Shown here: piece after piece, positions 37,492-49,390 of the stretch
Numbering within the stretch: the stretch's first letter is position 1
How the letters are laid out: each line of letters begins with the position of its first letter
Assembly (NCBI GenBank): GCA_038501195.1
Contig: JBBPUQ010000006.1
Location: forward strand, 4,559,383 to 4,623,382
DNA from: Nemania diffusa
Lineage: Eukaryota > Ascomycota > Sordariomycetes > Xylariales > Xylariaceae
Direction of reading: 5' to 3'
DNA: 64,000 nucleotides
Position numbers and translations under genes: made by a program
The notes under the pieces: generated by a model
Told to the model about the DNA's origin: nothing
The model's input: only the letters and a program-made list of their open reading frames with translations
Database searches by the model: none

Positions 37492-38478
37492 AAAAAAATA
37501 TTTTAATAAACTATATTATATTTTTTAGTATTAACAAAAAAAATTAAACTAATATATTAAACTTTTATTTAATTTTAGTAATTTTTTTAATTTTAAATAC
37601 TTTAATATATACTATATATTTATTAGAACTAAAAAATAATATAATATTAATAAGTTGTTATATTTTATATAGTATATTTTTTAAAAGTAGATTTTTTGTT
37701 GTAATATTTTTTTTAGATTTTTTTTTAAATCAATTGTTTAAAATATTTTAAATACTTTAAATGTTATATATAGCTATATTACAAAAAAATATATATTTAT
37801 TAAATACTATAGTTTTTTTGTTTAGCTAGTATTTATTTTATTAATTTTTTAAACTAGTTATTTTAATATTTATTTTAACTTTTTTTTTAGTTTTTTTTTA
37901 AACTAATATATTTAAAATATTTTTTATTAAAAAAACAACTTTGATTTTATTTTTAAATAAATATGTAATTTTAAACTTATATAAAATAAAATTATTAAAG
38001 TTAATATATAAATAAAACTTATATTTATTTTATTTTTTTTTTATTTTATTTTTATTAGTTTATTATTTGCAGTATTATATAATATTTTATTATTAAAATC
38101 GCAATTTTAGATTTTCTTTTATATTTATATTATTTATATCAATTTATATTTATTACTAGTTTTTTTTGTATTAATATTTTTATATAGCTTTAAAGCAGCA
38201 AATATTATTGTTTAAAAATTTATTCGCTTTTTTAGCGCATTTATTATTACAGCAATTTAATATTTTAAATTATACAATATATTATAAACTAATTAAACTT
38301 AAAATAGATTTTTTTTTAAGTTATATTTTATATATAAGCATTTAGTTTAGTTATAAATATTAATTTTTTAATTATATATTATATTTTAGTAAATAGTAAA
38401 TATAGTTTTTAAAAAACTATTAAATTTATTATTTAAAAATAAAATAGTAAATTATAAAACAAATAATATTTAAAACTA
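37492..38478. other. AT-rich DNA, no gene seen
   Basis: About 1 kb between the 172-bp duplication and the minus-strand decayed frame. The frame of 38479-39105 may continue here on the minus strand with TAA/TAG stops (38340-38478). Nothing else was recognised. Confidence 0.4.
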
Positions 38479-39105
38479 TTAAACTTTTATAATTAATAAT
38501 AATTTTTTAAATATAGCTTTGCTTATATTAGTTTTTAATATAATATTTTTAGTAAATATTAAAATAGCTAAAATTAATAAAGCTAATAAAATAGAAAAAA
38601 AATAATTAGAAAAAAAAATAAATAAAATTACTGCTGTATTTATATTTTTATTTAAAGTATTAAATAAAAAAAATAAAAATAGTAATAAAATAACATTTAA
38701 AATAAATATGTTTTTTATAAAGCTAAAGATTTTGTTAAAACATTTTAATAAAAATGTTTTAGTTTTTAATTTAAACATTAATTTTATAAATATTAATGTT
38801 TTAATAAAATGTTTTAATTTAATATTAAGTTTAAAATTAACTATTAATATATAAAATATAATTATTATAAATAATATATTAATAGTTTTATTTTTTTATA
38901 ATTTTAGTTAATTTGCTAATATATTTAAGTTTAAAATTAAAATAACACAAAAAAAAAAAACATATTTTTTATATAAAAAGATATTTTTATAATAAATTTT
39001 ATTGCATTTTTTACTAAAGTATTTTATAAGCAAAAAAAAAATATTACAAAAAAGTTTATAGCTAAAAAAGCTAAAACAAAAAATATAAATAAAGTTATAA
39101 CAAAC
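38479..39105 (-). pseudogene. decayed minus-strand frame of 209 codons, family unknown
   Basis: On the minus strand, 209 codons from 39105 to 38479 contain only two internal stops (TAA, TAA within 38881-38940). The last 99 codons, after an ATG at 38778-38776, are fully open. For DNA this AT-rich, where TAA is very frequent, such length is unlikely by chance. The present translation is rich in Phe, Ile, Leu and Lys (for example IFFSNYFFSILLALLILAIL) and would be predicted as two or three membrane segments. Since RIP turns Pro and Ser codons into Phe and Leu codons, the ancestral protein need not have been hydrophobic. I cannot name the family. Confidence 0.45.
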
Positions 39106-39324
39106 TTATTAATAGTAGTTAATAATACTAATGTTTTAACAAAGTTATATTAAAATATAATATTTTAAAAATTATAACTAATTTTTAAAATATTAAATTA
39201 ATATAAATTATATTTTAAATATATTATAGTTTATATTTTTTTTTATATATATAAATATATTTTTTATTATTTATTTAAAAAATAAAATATATATATTATT
39301 TTTTTAGTTTTTTTTACAACTTTT
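39106..39324. other. AT-rich spacer
   Basis: It contains TAA stops in the frame of the preceding pseudogene, and nothing further was recognised. Confidence 0.4.
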
Positions 39325-39520
39325 TTTTTTATTTTTTTTATTACTTTTTTATAACTATTTTTTTTATTTTTTTTATAGCTTTTTTATAATTATTTCTTTT
39401 ATTTTTTTTATAACTTTTTTATAGCTGTTTTTTTTATTTTTTTTATAACTTTTGTATAATTATTTTTTTTATTTTTTTTATAATTTTTGTATAATTATTT
39501 TTTCTATTTTTTTTACAACT
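39325..39520. repeat. 35-bp T-rich minisatellite, about 5.5 units
   Basis: ATAACT/ATAATT landmarks at 39351, 39387, 39421, 39457 and 39491 give alternating steps of 36 and 34 bp. The unit is of the form ATAACTATTTTTTTTATTTT followed by TTTTATAGCTTTTTT. Occasional C in the T runs suggests the ancestral unit was a pyrimidine tract. Confidence 0.8.
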
Positions 39521-40062
39521 TTTTTTTAAAAGCTGCGCTTTTTGTTATTTATTTCAGCTTTTTTGCTTTAATGCTTTTTTTTTAAATATTTTGTTTTTAA
39601 GCTTTATTTTTTTGCTTTAATTATATAAGTTTTTTATATATTTATTAATATATTGTTTGTTATAAATAAAAAAACTTTTAAAAAAAAATATAGCAAAAAA
39701 CGCTAAAATTTTATTGTTTAAAAAATATAACACTATTTAAATAAATAAAGTAACTATAATAAACAGAATTTTTATAATATTATTAAAAAAAAAAGTTTTA
39801 ATATTTTTGATTAATTTTATAAACTTAAAAAAATAATTGTTTATAAAATACTATTAAATTATATTAATAAAAACAATAATAATAAAATAAACTTTATAAA
39901 AAAAACTGTTTATATTTTTAGTGTTTTTTACTTTTTAATTAATTAAAAAAGTAATTTAAATGTTAAAACAGTATATATATATTTTGTTATTGCAAAATAT
40001 TATAAATATTACTTTTATATAAATAATAAATAATTTAAATTAAAAAACAAATATAATATTTT

Positions 40063-40104
40063 TAAAAAATAAAATATTTAAATTAGTAAATATTTTATTT
40101 TTTA
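40063..40104. repeat. dispersed palindrome with perfect 18-bp arms
   Basis: Left arm TAAAAAATAAAATATTTA (40063-40080) and right arm TAAATATTTTATTTTTTA (40087-40104) are exact reverse complements, with the 6-bp loop AATTAG. Confidence 0.85.
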
Positions 40105-41546
40105 AAGCTTTATTTATAATTAAATGTTTTATTAATATATTAATAGCTGTTGATTTTTTAAAGCTAATATATAGATTTTTTTATAACAAAGCTTTAGTAA
40201 AATTTACTAAAATTAAAAAATAGTTTATTTATATTTTTTAAGTTAAAATAGTTTTTATAACTATTATATTTTTTATAAATGCTAAAAATAATATATTTGT
40301 TTAAAAACTAAAAGTAAATATTATTTTTATTAATATTGAAAATTTAACTTTTTAGTATACAATAATACTAATTGTAACATTTTATATATTTATAAAAATA
40401 AACTTTTAACAATTTAACAAAACAAGTTATAAAATATTACTTTATAATTTAGTTTTTATTTTTGAATATTTAATAAAAAACTAAAACTAAGTATTATATA
40501 TTTATTTAATGTTTATTTACTTTTGAACTATTAATATAAAATATATTTTTTTTAAAATAAGTTTTTTGTTTTAAAAAGCTATTAATATAAAACTAAAATA
40601 TAAATTAACTTTATTAAATATAAAAGCATATTAAAAGATTTAAAATATATAAAATTTAGTTTTGTTATAAATATAAATAATTATAAATATATTTAAATTT
40701 TTTAATATAATTATTAAAAACTATAAATTAGTATATAAAAAATATAAAAAAAACTTTAACTTTTATAAAAAGTTTATAAAAGCAATAAATTTTATATTAT
40801 ATATTTTAAATTTAATTATAATATTATTACTAAATAATATTATTTAGCAAATGTTAAATTTAATAAATAAAAAAGTTGCTAGTTTTAAACTAATATTTAT
40901 AAATTAAATTAATATTAATTTAAAAAAAAACTTTAAATTAAAAGTAAATAATACTACTATAAATAAAATTTAAGTATTAAATTTTACAAATATAATATAC
41001 TATTTTAAAAAAGTATAAGCTATATTTTTTGTTGTATATTTTTTAAATTTTAAGTTTAACAAAACTAATTTATATAAATATTTGTAATAATTAAATAATA
41101 TTTTGTAAAAATATTTTAATGTAGCAACTAATATAAATAATAAAATATTGCTTTTTTATAATTATATTATAGTATAAATTATATTTGTTATAAATATAAA
41201 TATTAAACTATTTAAATTGCTAAAGCTGTAAAAATTTAATAGTAAAATTATTAAATTTAAAAGTTTATTTATTAAAGCTATAATAGCTAAAAAACTGTTT
41301 TATAAATATAATAATATTAATGCTTTATTTTTTTTTAACACTTTTTATATTAATAAATATATTTAATTGCTAGTTTTTTGTTATAACTATTTATATTTTT
41401 TATTTAGTTAATTTATTATATTAAACAAACTTTTATACGCTTTATTTATTAACAATAAGCTAAAAAAAAAAGTTATATATTATATTGTAATAATATTTTT
41501 TTTTTTATTTAATAGTAAGTAATATTTTATATATAGCTTTAATTTT

Positions 41547-41685
41547 TAAAAAATAAAATATTTACAAGTTATAAATATTTTATTTTTTAGTTTTTAAAAA
41601 GCGAAATATTTGCAAATTATAAATATTCCTTTTTTTAGTTTTTAAAAAACAAAATATTTACTAGTTATAAATATTCCGTTTTTTA
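41547..41685. repeat. three palindromes in tandem, 48-bp period
   Basis: Left arms start at 41547, 41595 and 41643, exactly 48 bp apart. The first has perfect 18-bp arms and a 7-bp loop. In the third the right arm is TAAATATTCCGTTTTTTA and the left arm TAAAAAACAAAATATTTA. The two mismatches are GG/AA changes of RIP type, so the ancestral left arm was probably TAAAAAACGGAATATTTA. The second keeps GCG in the left arm. Confidence 0.85.
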
Positions 41686-42756
41686 ATTTTTCTTTTTTTC
41701 TGTTTTTTTTTTTTGTTTATAGTATATTAACTTTTATTTATAAAACACATAGTTTGTATTTTTAATATAACTAACTTGTTTGTTTATAATATTTATTTTA
41801 ATATTTGTTAAAAAAATATCAATATATATATATTAGATTTTAGTTAACTTTATATTACTATTAAAATTATTATTATAAATATTGCTTATTTTAACTAATT
41901 TTTGTTATAGAAAAAAACTTTATGTTACTATAGCGTTTTTTTCGGTTTTTTAGATTTTTTAAATCTATTATTTTATATTATATTTAGCTTTAGTAGCAAA
42001 ATTTTAAATTTTAAAATCTACTAAGATTTTTTTATTACTACTAGCACTTTAAATAATATTAATTGTAGCTATATAATTTAGTTATACTATAAAAATATAT
42101 TACAAAGCTATAATATTTTTTTTGCTTATTTAAAGTTTGCTACTAAAATAAAAAACGTTTTAAATATAACAGTAAATTTATATTTTTAGTTTATATAAAA
42201 TATTTTTTTAAACAGGTACTGCTATTATATAGTTATTAATACTAGCTTTATATTAAATTACTTTTTATATATTAATATAGTATTAAATAATAAGTTTATT
42301 AAACAAAAAAACTTTAATTAAATATTAAATATTAACTTGCTATTGTTTATAATATATATTAATTATAAAAAGTTCAATATTTTTAATATAAAATTACATA
42401 GCTAATAAATGTTTAAATAGCTAATAAACTAGTTAAACTTTGTTAAATCGCTGCTATTTTTTTTAATAGTTCAAGTTTAAACTAATAATAAAATTACACT
42501 TGATTAAATATTTAAAAAATAGTTAGCAAGTTAAAACTAAAGTAAATATAATAAAAGTTAATATAAAGTTTAAAATAAAATGTTTTTAAAATAAAAAAAC
42601 TTCAAATATAAAAATAGCAGTTATTACAAAAAAGTTAAAAGCTAAATTATTAACTTAAACAAAAATTCGATAAATAATAAACTATAGTTAAAAGCTTAAA
42701 TATATAATATAAACAATTTAACAAATAACAAAAAAAATGCTAAAAAAAATGCTAAA

Positions 42757-43110
42757 AAAGATTTTGTACTGTTAAAAAAACATAGCTAAATTATTAAACT
42801 AAATATAAATTTAATAAATATTAACAAATATTTTGCAGTATTAGCAAAAAATAGTTAAATTATTAAATAAAATATAAATTTAATAAATATTAACAAAGAT
42901 TTTATAGTACTAGCAAAAAATAATTAAATTATTAAACTAAATGTAAAATTTATAAATATAAATAAAAATTCTATTATATTAGCAATATATAATTAAATTA
43001 TTAAATTAAATATATAATTAATAAAAATAAATAAAAATTTTATATTATTAGTAGTATATAATTAAACTATTAAAAATAATATATAATAAATAAAAATAAA
43101 TGAATATTTT
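42757..43110. repeat. 69-bp minisatellite, 5 units
   Basis: The landmark TAAATTATTAAA or its mutated form starts at 42787, 42856, 42925, 42994 and 43063, exactly 69 bp each time. A partial unit precedes the first. The unit also contains a TAGCAAAAAAT-type word. Since 69 is a multiple of three with no length change, the array may come from a coding repeat of 23 residues. One frame gives YKFNKY and a second conserved word FYSTSKK or FCSISKK. Confidence 0.85.
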
Positions 43111-46100
43111 ATAAACTATATAATATTAACAAGCTTTTTAAAAAAAAGCTTTTAAATAAAACAAGCGTTTTTAATTAATGTTTTAGCTGTTTTATTAAAA
43201 GTTTAAAAATAAGTGCTTTTAATTAATGTTTTATTTGTTTTAACAAAAGTTTTGGTTTTAAAAAAAAGTGCTAAAAAAAAGCACTTTTTTAGAAATAGTA
43301 CTTCTGAAATAGTTTTTGCAAAAGCATTAAACAAAAAAAAAAAAAAGTTATAGTTTATAAAGTTGATTAAATTTAGATTTTTATAGCTAAATTAAATAAT
43401 AATAAAAATCGAAACAGTTAAATATTATAGATTTAAATATTTATTTAAAAGCTAGCTTAAAAAATAAAATATATAAAATTAATTATATATTTTATTTTAT
43501 AAAAGTTTATATAGCTAAACAAAATAAAAAAGTTAATTATTTAAAGCTAGTTTAAAAAATAAAATATTTAAATTAATTATATATTTTGTTTTTTAAAAGC
43601 TTATTTAACTAGCTAATATAAAAAAGTTAGTTTTTAAAAACTAATTATATTTTGTAGCTTTTTTTAAAGTTTAAATAATATAACTGTTATATTAAGTTAA
43701 AACTATATTACAAATAAAAACAAAACTATATTTAATTTTTTTTTTATTATAAATTTTAAAAAAATTTATTTATTTTAAAAGTAAATAATTATTAATATTA
43801 TTAATATTATTAATATAGTTGTTATTATTAATATAGTTAATATTATTAATAACTAATATAAAATTAATATTGCTTTTGTTTTTTATATTATATTATTTAA
43901 TATGTTTTTTTTATTTAGTAAGTTTTAAAAAAAGCTTTTTTTGCTTTTTTATAAAATTTATAACTATATTAAAGCTATATTTATTGTTTATATTTATAGC
44001 ATAGATTAATTAATTTGTAATTATATTTAATAAATTAAATTATATAAATATATTAATAAGTAAAAACAGCAGTTCTACAGTATAAAAATATATACTGAAA
44101 CAATAATATAATTAGTTTTTATATAAAATAAAATAAGTTATTAAAAGTGCAAAAAGTTGCTTAAAATATATATAAAAGTTATTGTTGCAATTTTTTACTA
44201 TTAAATATTTCAATAAAACAGTAAAGCTAACATATTTTTTAAATTTATATAGTATTATTTATTAAACAATATAACATTAATATATTATAAAGTATATATT
44301 AAACATTTATAGCTTAAACTAGTTTTTAGTTAGTAATAAATAAATAGCTATTATAAATAAAAATACTTAGTTTAAAAAAGTTAATATATTATAATTTAAA
44401 TAATTTTTTATATAATAAGTTAAAAAGTTAAAACAGTAGCAAAAAATACTAAAAAAATCAAATCGTTAATTATTACTACATTTTAATAATTATAAACATA
44501 AAAACTTTATATATTCAAAGTTAAATATAATAAAAATATAAGTTTTAATATAAACTTTGTAATAATTAGTTCAATTATTTTATAATATATAGTAAAAGTT
44601 CTAATAATTAAATGTAGTATTTTAAGCAGTTTAAACTTTAATATACTAATAAACAAAAGTTTTAGTTTTTTAAGCTGTAATTTTAATTTAACTATTTAAT
44701 ATTAACTATATATATAATAACTAGAAATAGCATTTATATTTATTAAATTTATTATTAGCTATATTTATTTTAAATTATTACTGCTATATTAAAATAAATA
44801 ATAGTAATATACTATTATTAAATAATATATCGCTTTTTTTAAATAAAATAATAACTTCTTTTTTTTTTAATACTAAAAATACTTTAATATAAAGTTTATA
44901 TAAATCGAAAAATATAAAAATATAAAAATAACTGCTGTTAAAATTTAATAAGTTTTTATATAAAGCAGTTTTAACAATAGTACTAAAAAAGTTTAATTGT
45001 TTAAATAACTTTTTGTAAGCTTTAAAAAAATTGAAATTATATATATAAGTAATAACTTATAATATTAGTTTATATGTTTTGCTATATAGCTTGTATATTT
45101 TATTATATTATTTAAACAATATTATATATATTAATATTTATATTATATTTGTTTATAATATAGTTTTAAATAAAACATTAGTTTTAATAGCGTTTTATAT
45201 AGTATTTTGTAAATATAGCTATTTATTGCTATAAAATAGTTTTAAAAACAGTAAATATATTTTATTTAAAACAGTATTATTAAATTAGAGTATATATTAC
45301 TAAAATATATTATTTAGTAACTATATTATATTATATTTATATATAATATTTTTAATTCTAAATTTATAGCATTATTATTTTCGTTTGTTAAAAAAACAAA
45401 TATTGAACTTTTGTTTTTATATTTAAAAGTGTTAAAAAAACATATTACTAATACAAATAAGCTAAAATAAATTTAAAAGTAGCTAATTAATATATAAATG
45501 TTTAATATATAACTTTGTTAAAAATTAATTAATAAACAAATTAGTATTAAATAAAACAAATATAGCAAACTTTTTAATAAGTTTAATAAAACAAGTAATA
45601 TATATTAGTATTAAAGTGTTAAAATTTTTAATTAAAACAAAAAAACAAAAGTTATATTTTGTATAGTTTGTTAAAACAAATAGCTAATATATTTGTACAA
45701 ATATAAGCTATTAAAAGTCAATAGTTATAAAATATAACTATAAAATACAATATTTGTAGCAAAAACTATAATTAAGCAGCAATACTTGCAACAATATAAA
45801 AAATAACAAAGCATATAGTTAGCTTTTATAGTTTTAAAAAGTTTAAAAAATATATTTTATATTTATAAGCTATTTAAAAATAAATATGCTAGCTTAAAAA
45901 TAATAAAAAGTTTATATAAAATCAAAACTTAATATAAATAGTTTAAACTATAATATATTAAATAAAAACTAGCTTTTATTTAATATTCAAAAGTACTATT
46001 TATAAATATTATAAGTTTTTAATTAATATAATAAAAAAAACTTTTTAATAAGCTTTTTTACTATATTTAATAAATTTATATTTTAAAACAAATTTTATAA

Positions 46101-47268
46101 ATATAAATATATTATAAATTTTTTAAATATATAATTAATTATTTGTTTTATATAAATTAAATATTCTAACTTATAAAATAATATAAGTAATAAAACTAAA
46201 ATGTTAGTTTAATTTTTAAGTTTAATAATATATAATATATTATAAAACTTAAAATTTACTTAAGTTGTTTTAAAGTTTAATAAATTAAAGTTAATAATTA
46301 ATAAATATTTGTAATAAAAGTTACAAATTGCTTTTTTTAAAATATTATTTGTAATAATATTTTTTATGTTATATTTTTATAAAATAATAATCGGACTAAT
46401 AAAATAATGCAATTTGTATTTATTATATAATTATTTTAAATATTTTTAAAATTTAATAATATATTTATATAATATGCAATATTATAAATAAATCTAGTGC
46501 TTTTATATATAAGCTCGAACTTTAGTTTGTAATATATTAGCTTTTATTTACATTTAAACAAATAATATAAAATGTTAATTTATAATAATATATAAGTAGA
46601 AATATTTAAATGCTAGTAATATATAATTGTTAACAAATAAAAACTATATATTAAAAAATAAATAAATAATATATTGCTTAAAAACAAGCAGTATATTTAA
46701 AAAAAGTAAATATATATAATTAAATCTATTAATATTATAAATATTAAGTTATATATTATATATTATATAAAATATAATAAACTAGAAAATATAATATAAA
46801 TTTTATAACAATATAATATAAAAAAAAAAAATATAAAACAAATAAAATATATATTTTAAAAACACTTTTAAAAACTAGAACTAAATAATATAACTATTAA
46901 TATTATAACTTTTTTTAACTAAAAGTTATATTTACAATATAAAAAAAAAATCTTTAGTTGATTAAAACGAAAGTTTAAACTTGTTATAATTTAATAGTAA
47001 ATATTAAAACAGTATTTTTTAATATATTAACTTTTTTTAAAATACTGTTTTATTTGTTAAATTATTATTTACTAAAATATTATTAAATATAACTAAGTTA
47101 TTATTAATAATATATTTAGCTAACTAAAATAAAGTATTACTTTTTTTATATTTATTATTATTTAATATAGCTATTAGTGTTATTTTTAATATATATTTAA
47201 TAAAAGTATATAAAAAAAGTTTATAACTAAAATATTAAATAAATTTAAAAAGGGTTAAAAAAAAAGCT
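43111..47268. other. decayed AT-rich block
   Basis: About 4.2 kb with residual G/C. It holds a pair of extended palindromes (43451-43517 and 43546-43613) and a simple AATATT/ATTAAT-type run near 43790-43870. No gene could be assigned; stop-rich frames on both strands may be dead genes. Confidence 0.4.
43451..43613. repeat. two extended palindromes with GCTAG ends
   Basis: Each copy starts with GCTAGYTTAAAAAATAAAAT, has an AATTAATTATAT centre and ends in TTATATAGCTA (first copy) or TTATTTAACTAGCT (second copy). They are about 67 bp each and begin 95 bp apart. They belong to the dispersed palindrome family but have longer stems reaching GCTAG. Confidence 0.7.
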
Positions 47269-47450
47269 TAAAAAATAAAATATTTGCAAAAATTAGATAT
47301 TTTATTTTTTAAAAGCTTTTAAATTATATAGTTTATTTTTTAAAAACTTTTAAATTAAATATTCCGTTTTTTAAAAGCTTTAAATCAAATAGTCCGTTTT
47401 TTAAAAGTTTTTAAATTAGATATTTTATTTTTTAAAAACTTTTTAAAAAC
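47269..47450. repeat. 31-bp minisatellite joined to a palindrome, 4-5 units
   Basis: The AAAAGCT/AAAAACT landmarks at 47311, 47342, 47373, 47403 and 47434 are 31, 31, 30 and 31 bp apart. The unit is close to AAAAGCTTTTAAATTAAATA followed by TTCCGTTTTTT, which contains the right arm of the dispersed palindrome. A complete palindrome (47270-47311) starts the array. Confidence 0.85.
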
Positions 47451-48600
47451 AGCAAATAGTTTAATTAATAAATAAAAAAAACAAAAAGTAAAATCAGCTA
47501 AAAAATATATTATAGTTATATACTTTTTAGTATATTATTGTTAATTAATATTAAACAAAGTTGCGTTTTTGTTTTAAAAAAATAAAAAATCGCTATTTTA
47601 ACTAATTATATAAAAAAGTTAAATCAAAAGCTTTTTTTGTTAACTAAGCAGTAAATAATAAACTTTTTAAAACATCAGTATTTTTAGTAAAATAACTATT
47701 AATAATAATAGCTTAAAGTTTAAAAGTTGTTTTATTAGTTATTAAATAGTTAAATTTAAAATTAAATAAGTTTAGTTTATTAAATATAATATTATTTAAA
47801 TTTTTAACTGTAGCTTTATTACTATTTATTAAAAAAATAATAAAGTTTGTTTTGTTTTAGTTATTATTATAAAAAAAGTTTAAAACTTTTAAACTATATT
47901 AAAAAACAATATAATTTAAGTTATTAAAAGCAGTACTTAATATATAATACAATCGAAAAAATAAACACTAGTTATTTTTTAATATTTTAATTATATTAGT
48001 ATTATTAAAAAAAAAAATAATATAACAATAAAATAAAATATTGATTTAAAAGTTAATAAATTAAATAGTTAAATTATTATAAGTTATTTTTAAAAATAAT
48101 AAAAACTTATAGCTTTAAAATCTAATTATATATTAATGCTATAACTGTACTAAAAGTTTAATTAAAATAAAAAATAAAGCAGTTAAATTAAAAAGTAAGC
48201 TAATTAAATCAAGTTATAAGTTGTTTTAAATAAAGTATTATTCAAAAAGCTATATTAATAACAAAGTAAAAAAAAAGCAGAACTAATTATTTAACTAAAA
48301 AGTTTTTTATAACAGTACTTTTTGTTTTTATATTTATGTTTTGTTTTATTTTTTTTAGCTATATTTAATATTTAATAAAAGCATTGTTTTTATAATTGTA
48401 CTAATAATAAAATAGTATATAAAATATAAAACTAATAATATTGTTTTTATAATAATATTAATAATAAAATAATAATTAAAAATATAAAATTAATAATATT
48501 ATATAATATTTATAATAATAATTATAAAAAAAAATATAAAAATAAAATTAAAGTTTATTTTATAAAAAATATATAAATTAATAAATAAATAAAATATAAT
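47451..48600. other. right end of the residual-G/C block
   Basis: Stop-rich DNA with scattered C and G that fades out near 48.4-48.6 kb into the G/C-free block. No gene was recognised. Confidence 0.4.
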
Positions 48601-48730
48601 TAAAATAATAAAATAAATTATTTAGTTTTTTTTATTATATTTATTTTAAAAATATATATATATATTTTATATATTTTAATTTTAAAATAATAAAATATTA
48701 ATATTATATTTTAATAAGTTTTTTTATTTA

Positions 48731-49135
48731 AATTTATAATAATAAAAAAAATAAAATAAATTTTTTTAAAAATTAATATTTTTTTTAATATTTTAATAAA
48801 ATATTAAAAAATTTAATAATAATTTTTTTTATATTTATAATTTATTTTATATTTAATATTTATTATAATAAATAAAAGATTTTTTAAAATTAATATATTT
48901 TTTAATATTATAATAAAATAATAAAATATTTAATAATTATTTTTTTTATATTTATTATATATTATAATTTATTTTATTTTATATTTATATTTAAATAAAT
49001 TTTTTATATTTAAATTTATAATAATAAAAAATATAAATTAATATATTTTATAATATTTTAATAAAATATTAAAAAATTAAATATTTTTTTTTTATATTTA
49101 TAATTTATTTTATATTTATTATTTAATATAATAAA
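48731..49135. repeat. degenerate long tandem repeats
   Basis: The word AATTAATAT recurs at 48771, 48888 and 49036. Each time it is followed by a TAATATTTTAATAAAATATT-type word and then by TTTTTTTATATTTATAATTT. The longer word AATTTATAATAATAAAAAA occurs at 48731 and 49012, giving a 281-bp higher-order unit. Confidence 0.6.
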
Positions 49136-49293
49136 TTTAATTTAATATTTATATTATAAATATTATTTAATTTAAAATTAAAATAAAATTTATAATAATA
49201 ATATTTATATTAAAAAAATTAAAAAAATAAATTTTAAATAATATATATAATATATATAATATAAATAAATATATAAAATTTATAATATATATA

Positions 49294-49390
49294 TAAAATA
49301 TAAAATATATAAAATATATAAAATAAATATAATATATATAATATATAAAATATATAAAATATATAAAATATATAAAATATATAAAATATA
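49294..49390. repeat. 9-bp repeat (AAAATATAT)n
   Basis: Runs of a 9-bp unit at 49294-49330 and 49341-49390, separated by AATATAATATATAAT-type sequence. Confidence 0.75.

Larger units (their letters stand above)
39521..42756. other. decayed AT-rich block with palindrome copies
   Basis: About 3.2 kb with scattered residual G/C. Four good copies of the dispersed palindrome are present (40063-40104 and a three-unit cluster at 41547-41685). Stop-rich frames occur on both strands and I could assign none. Confidence 0.4.
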
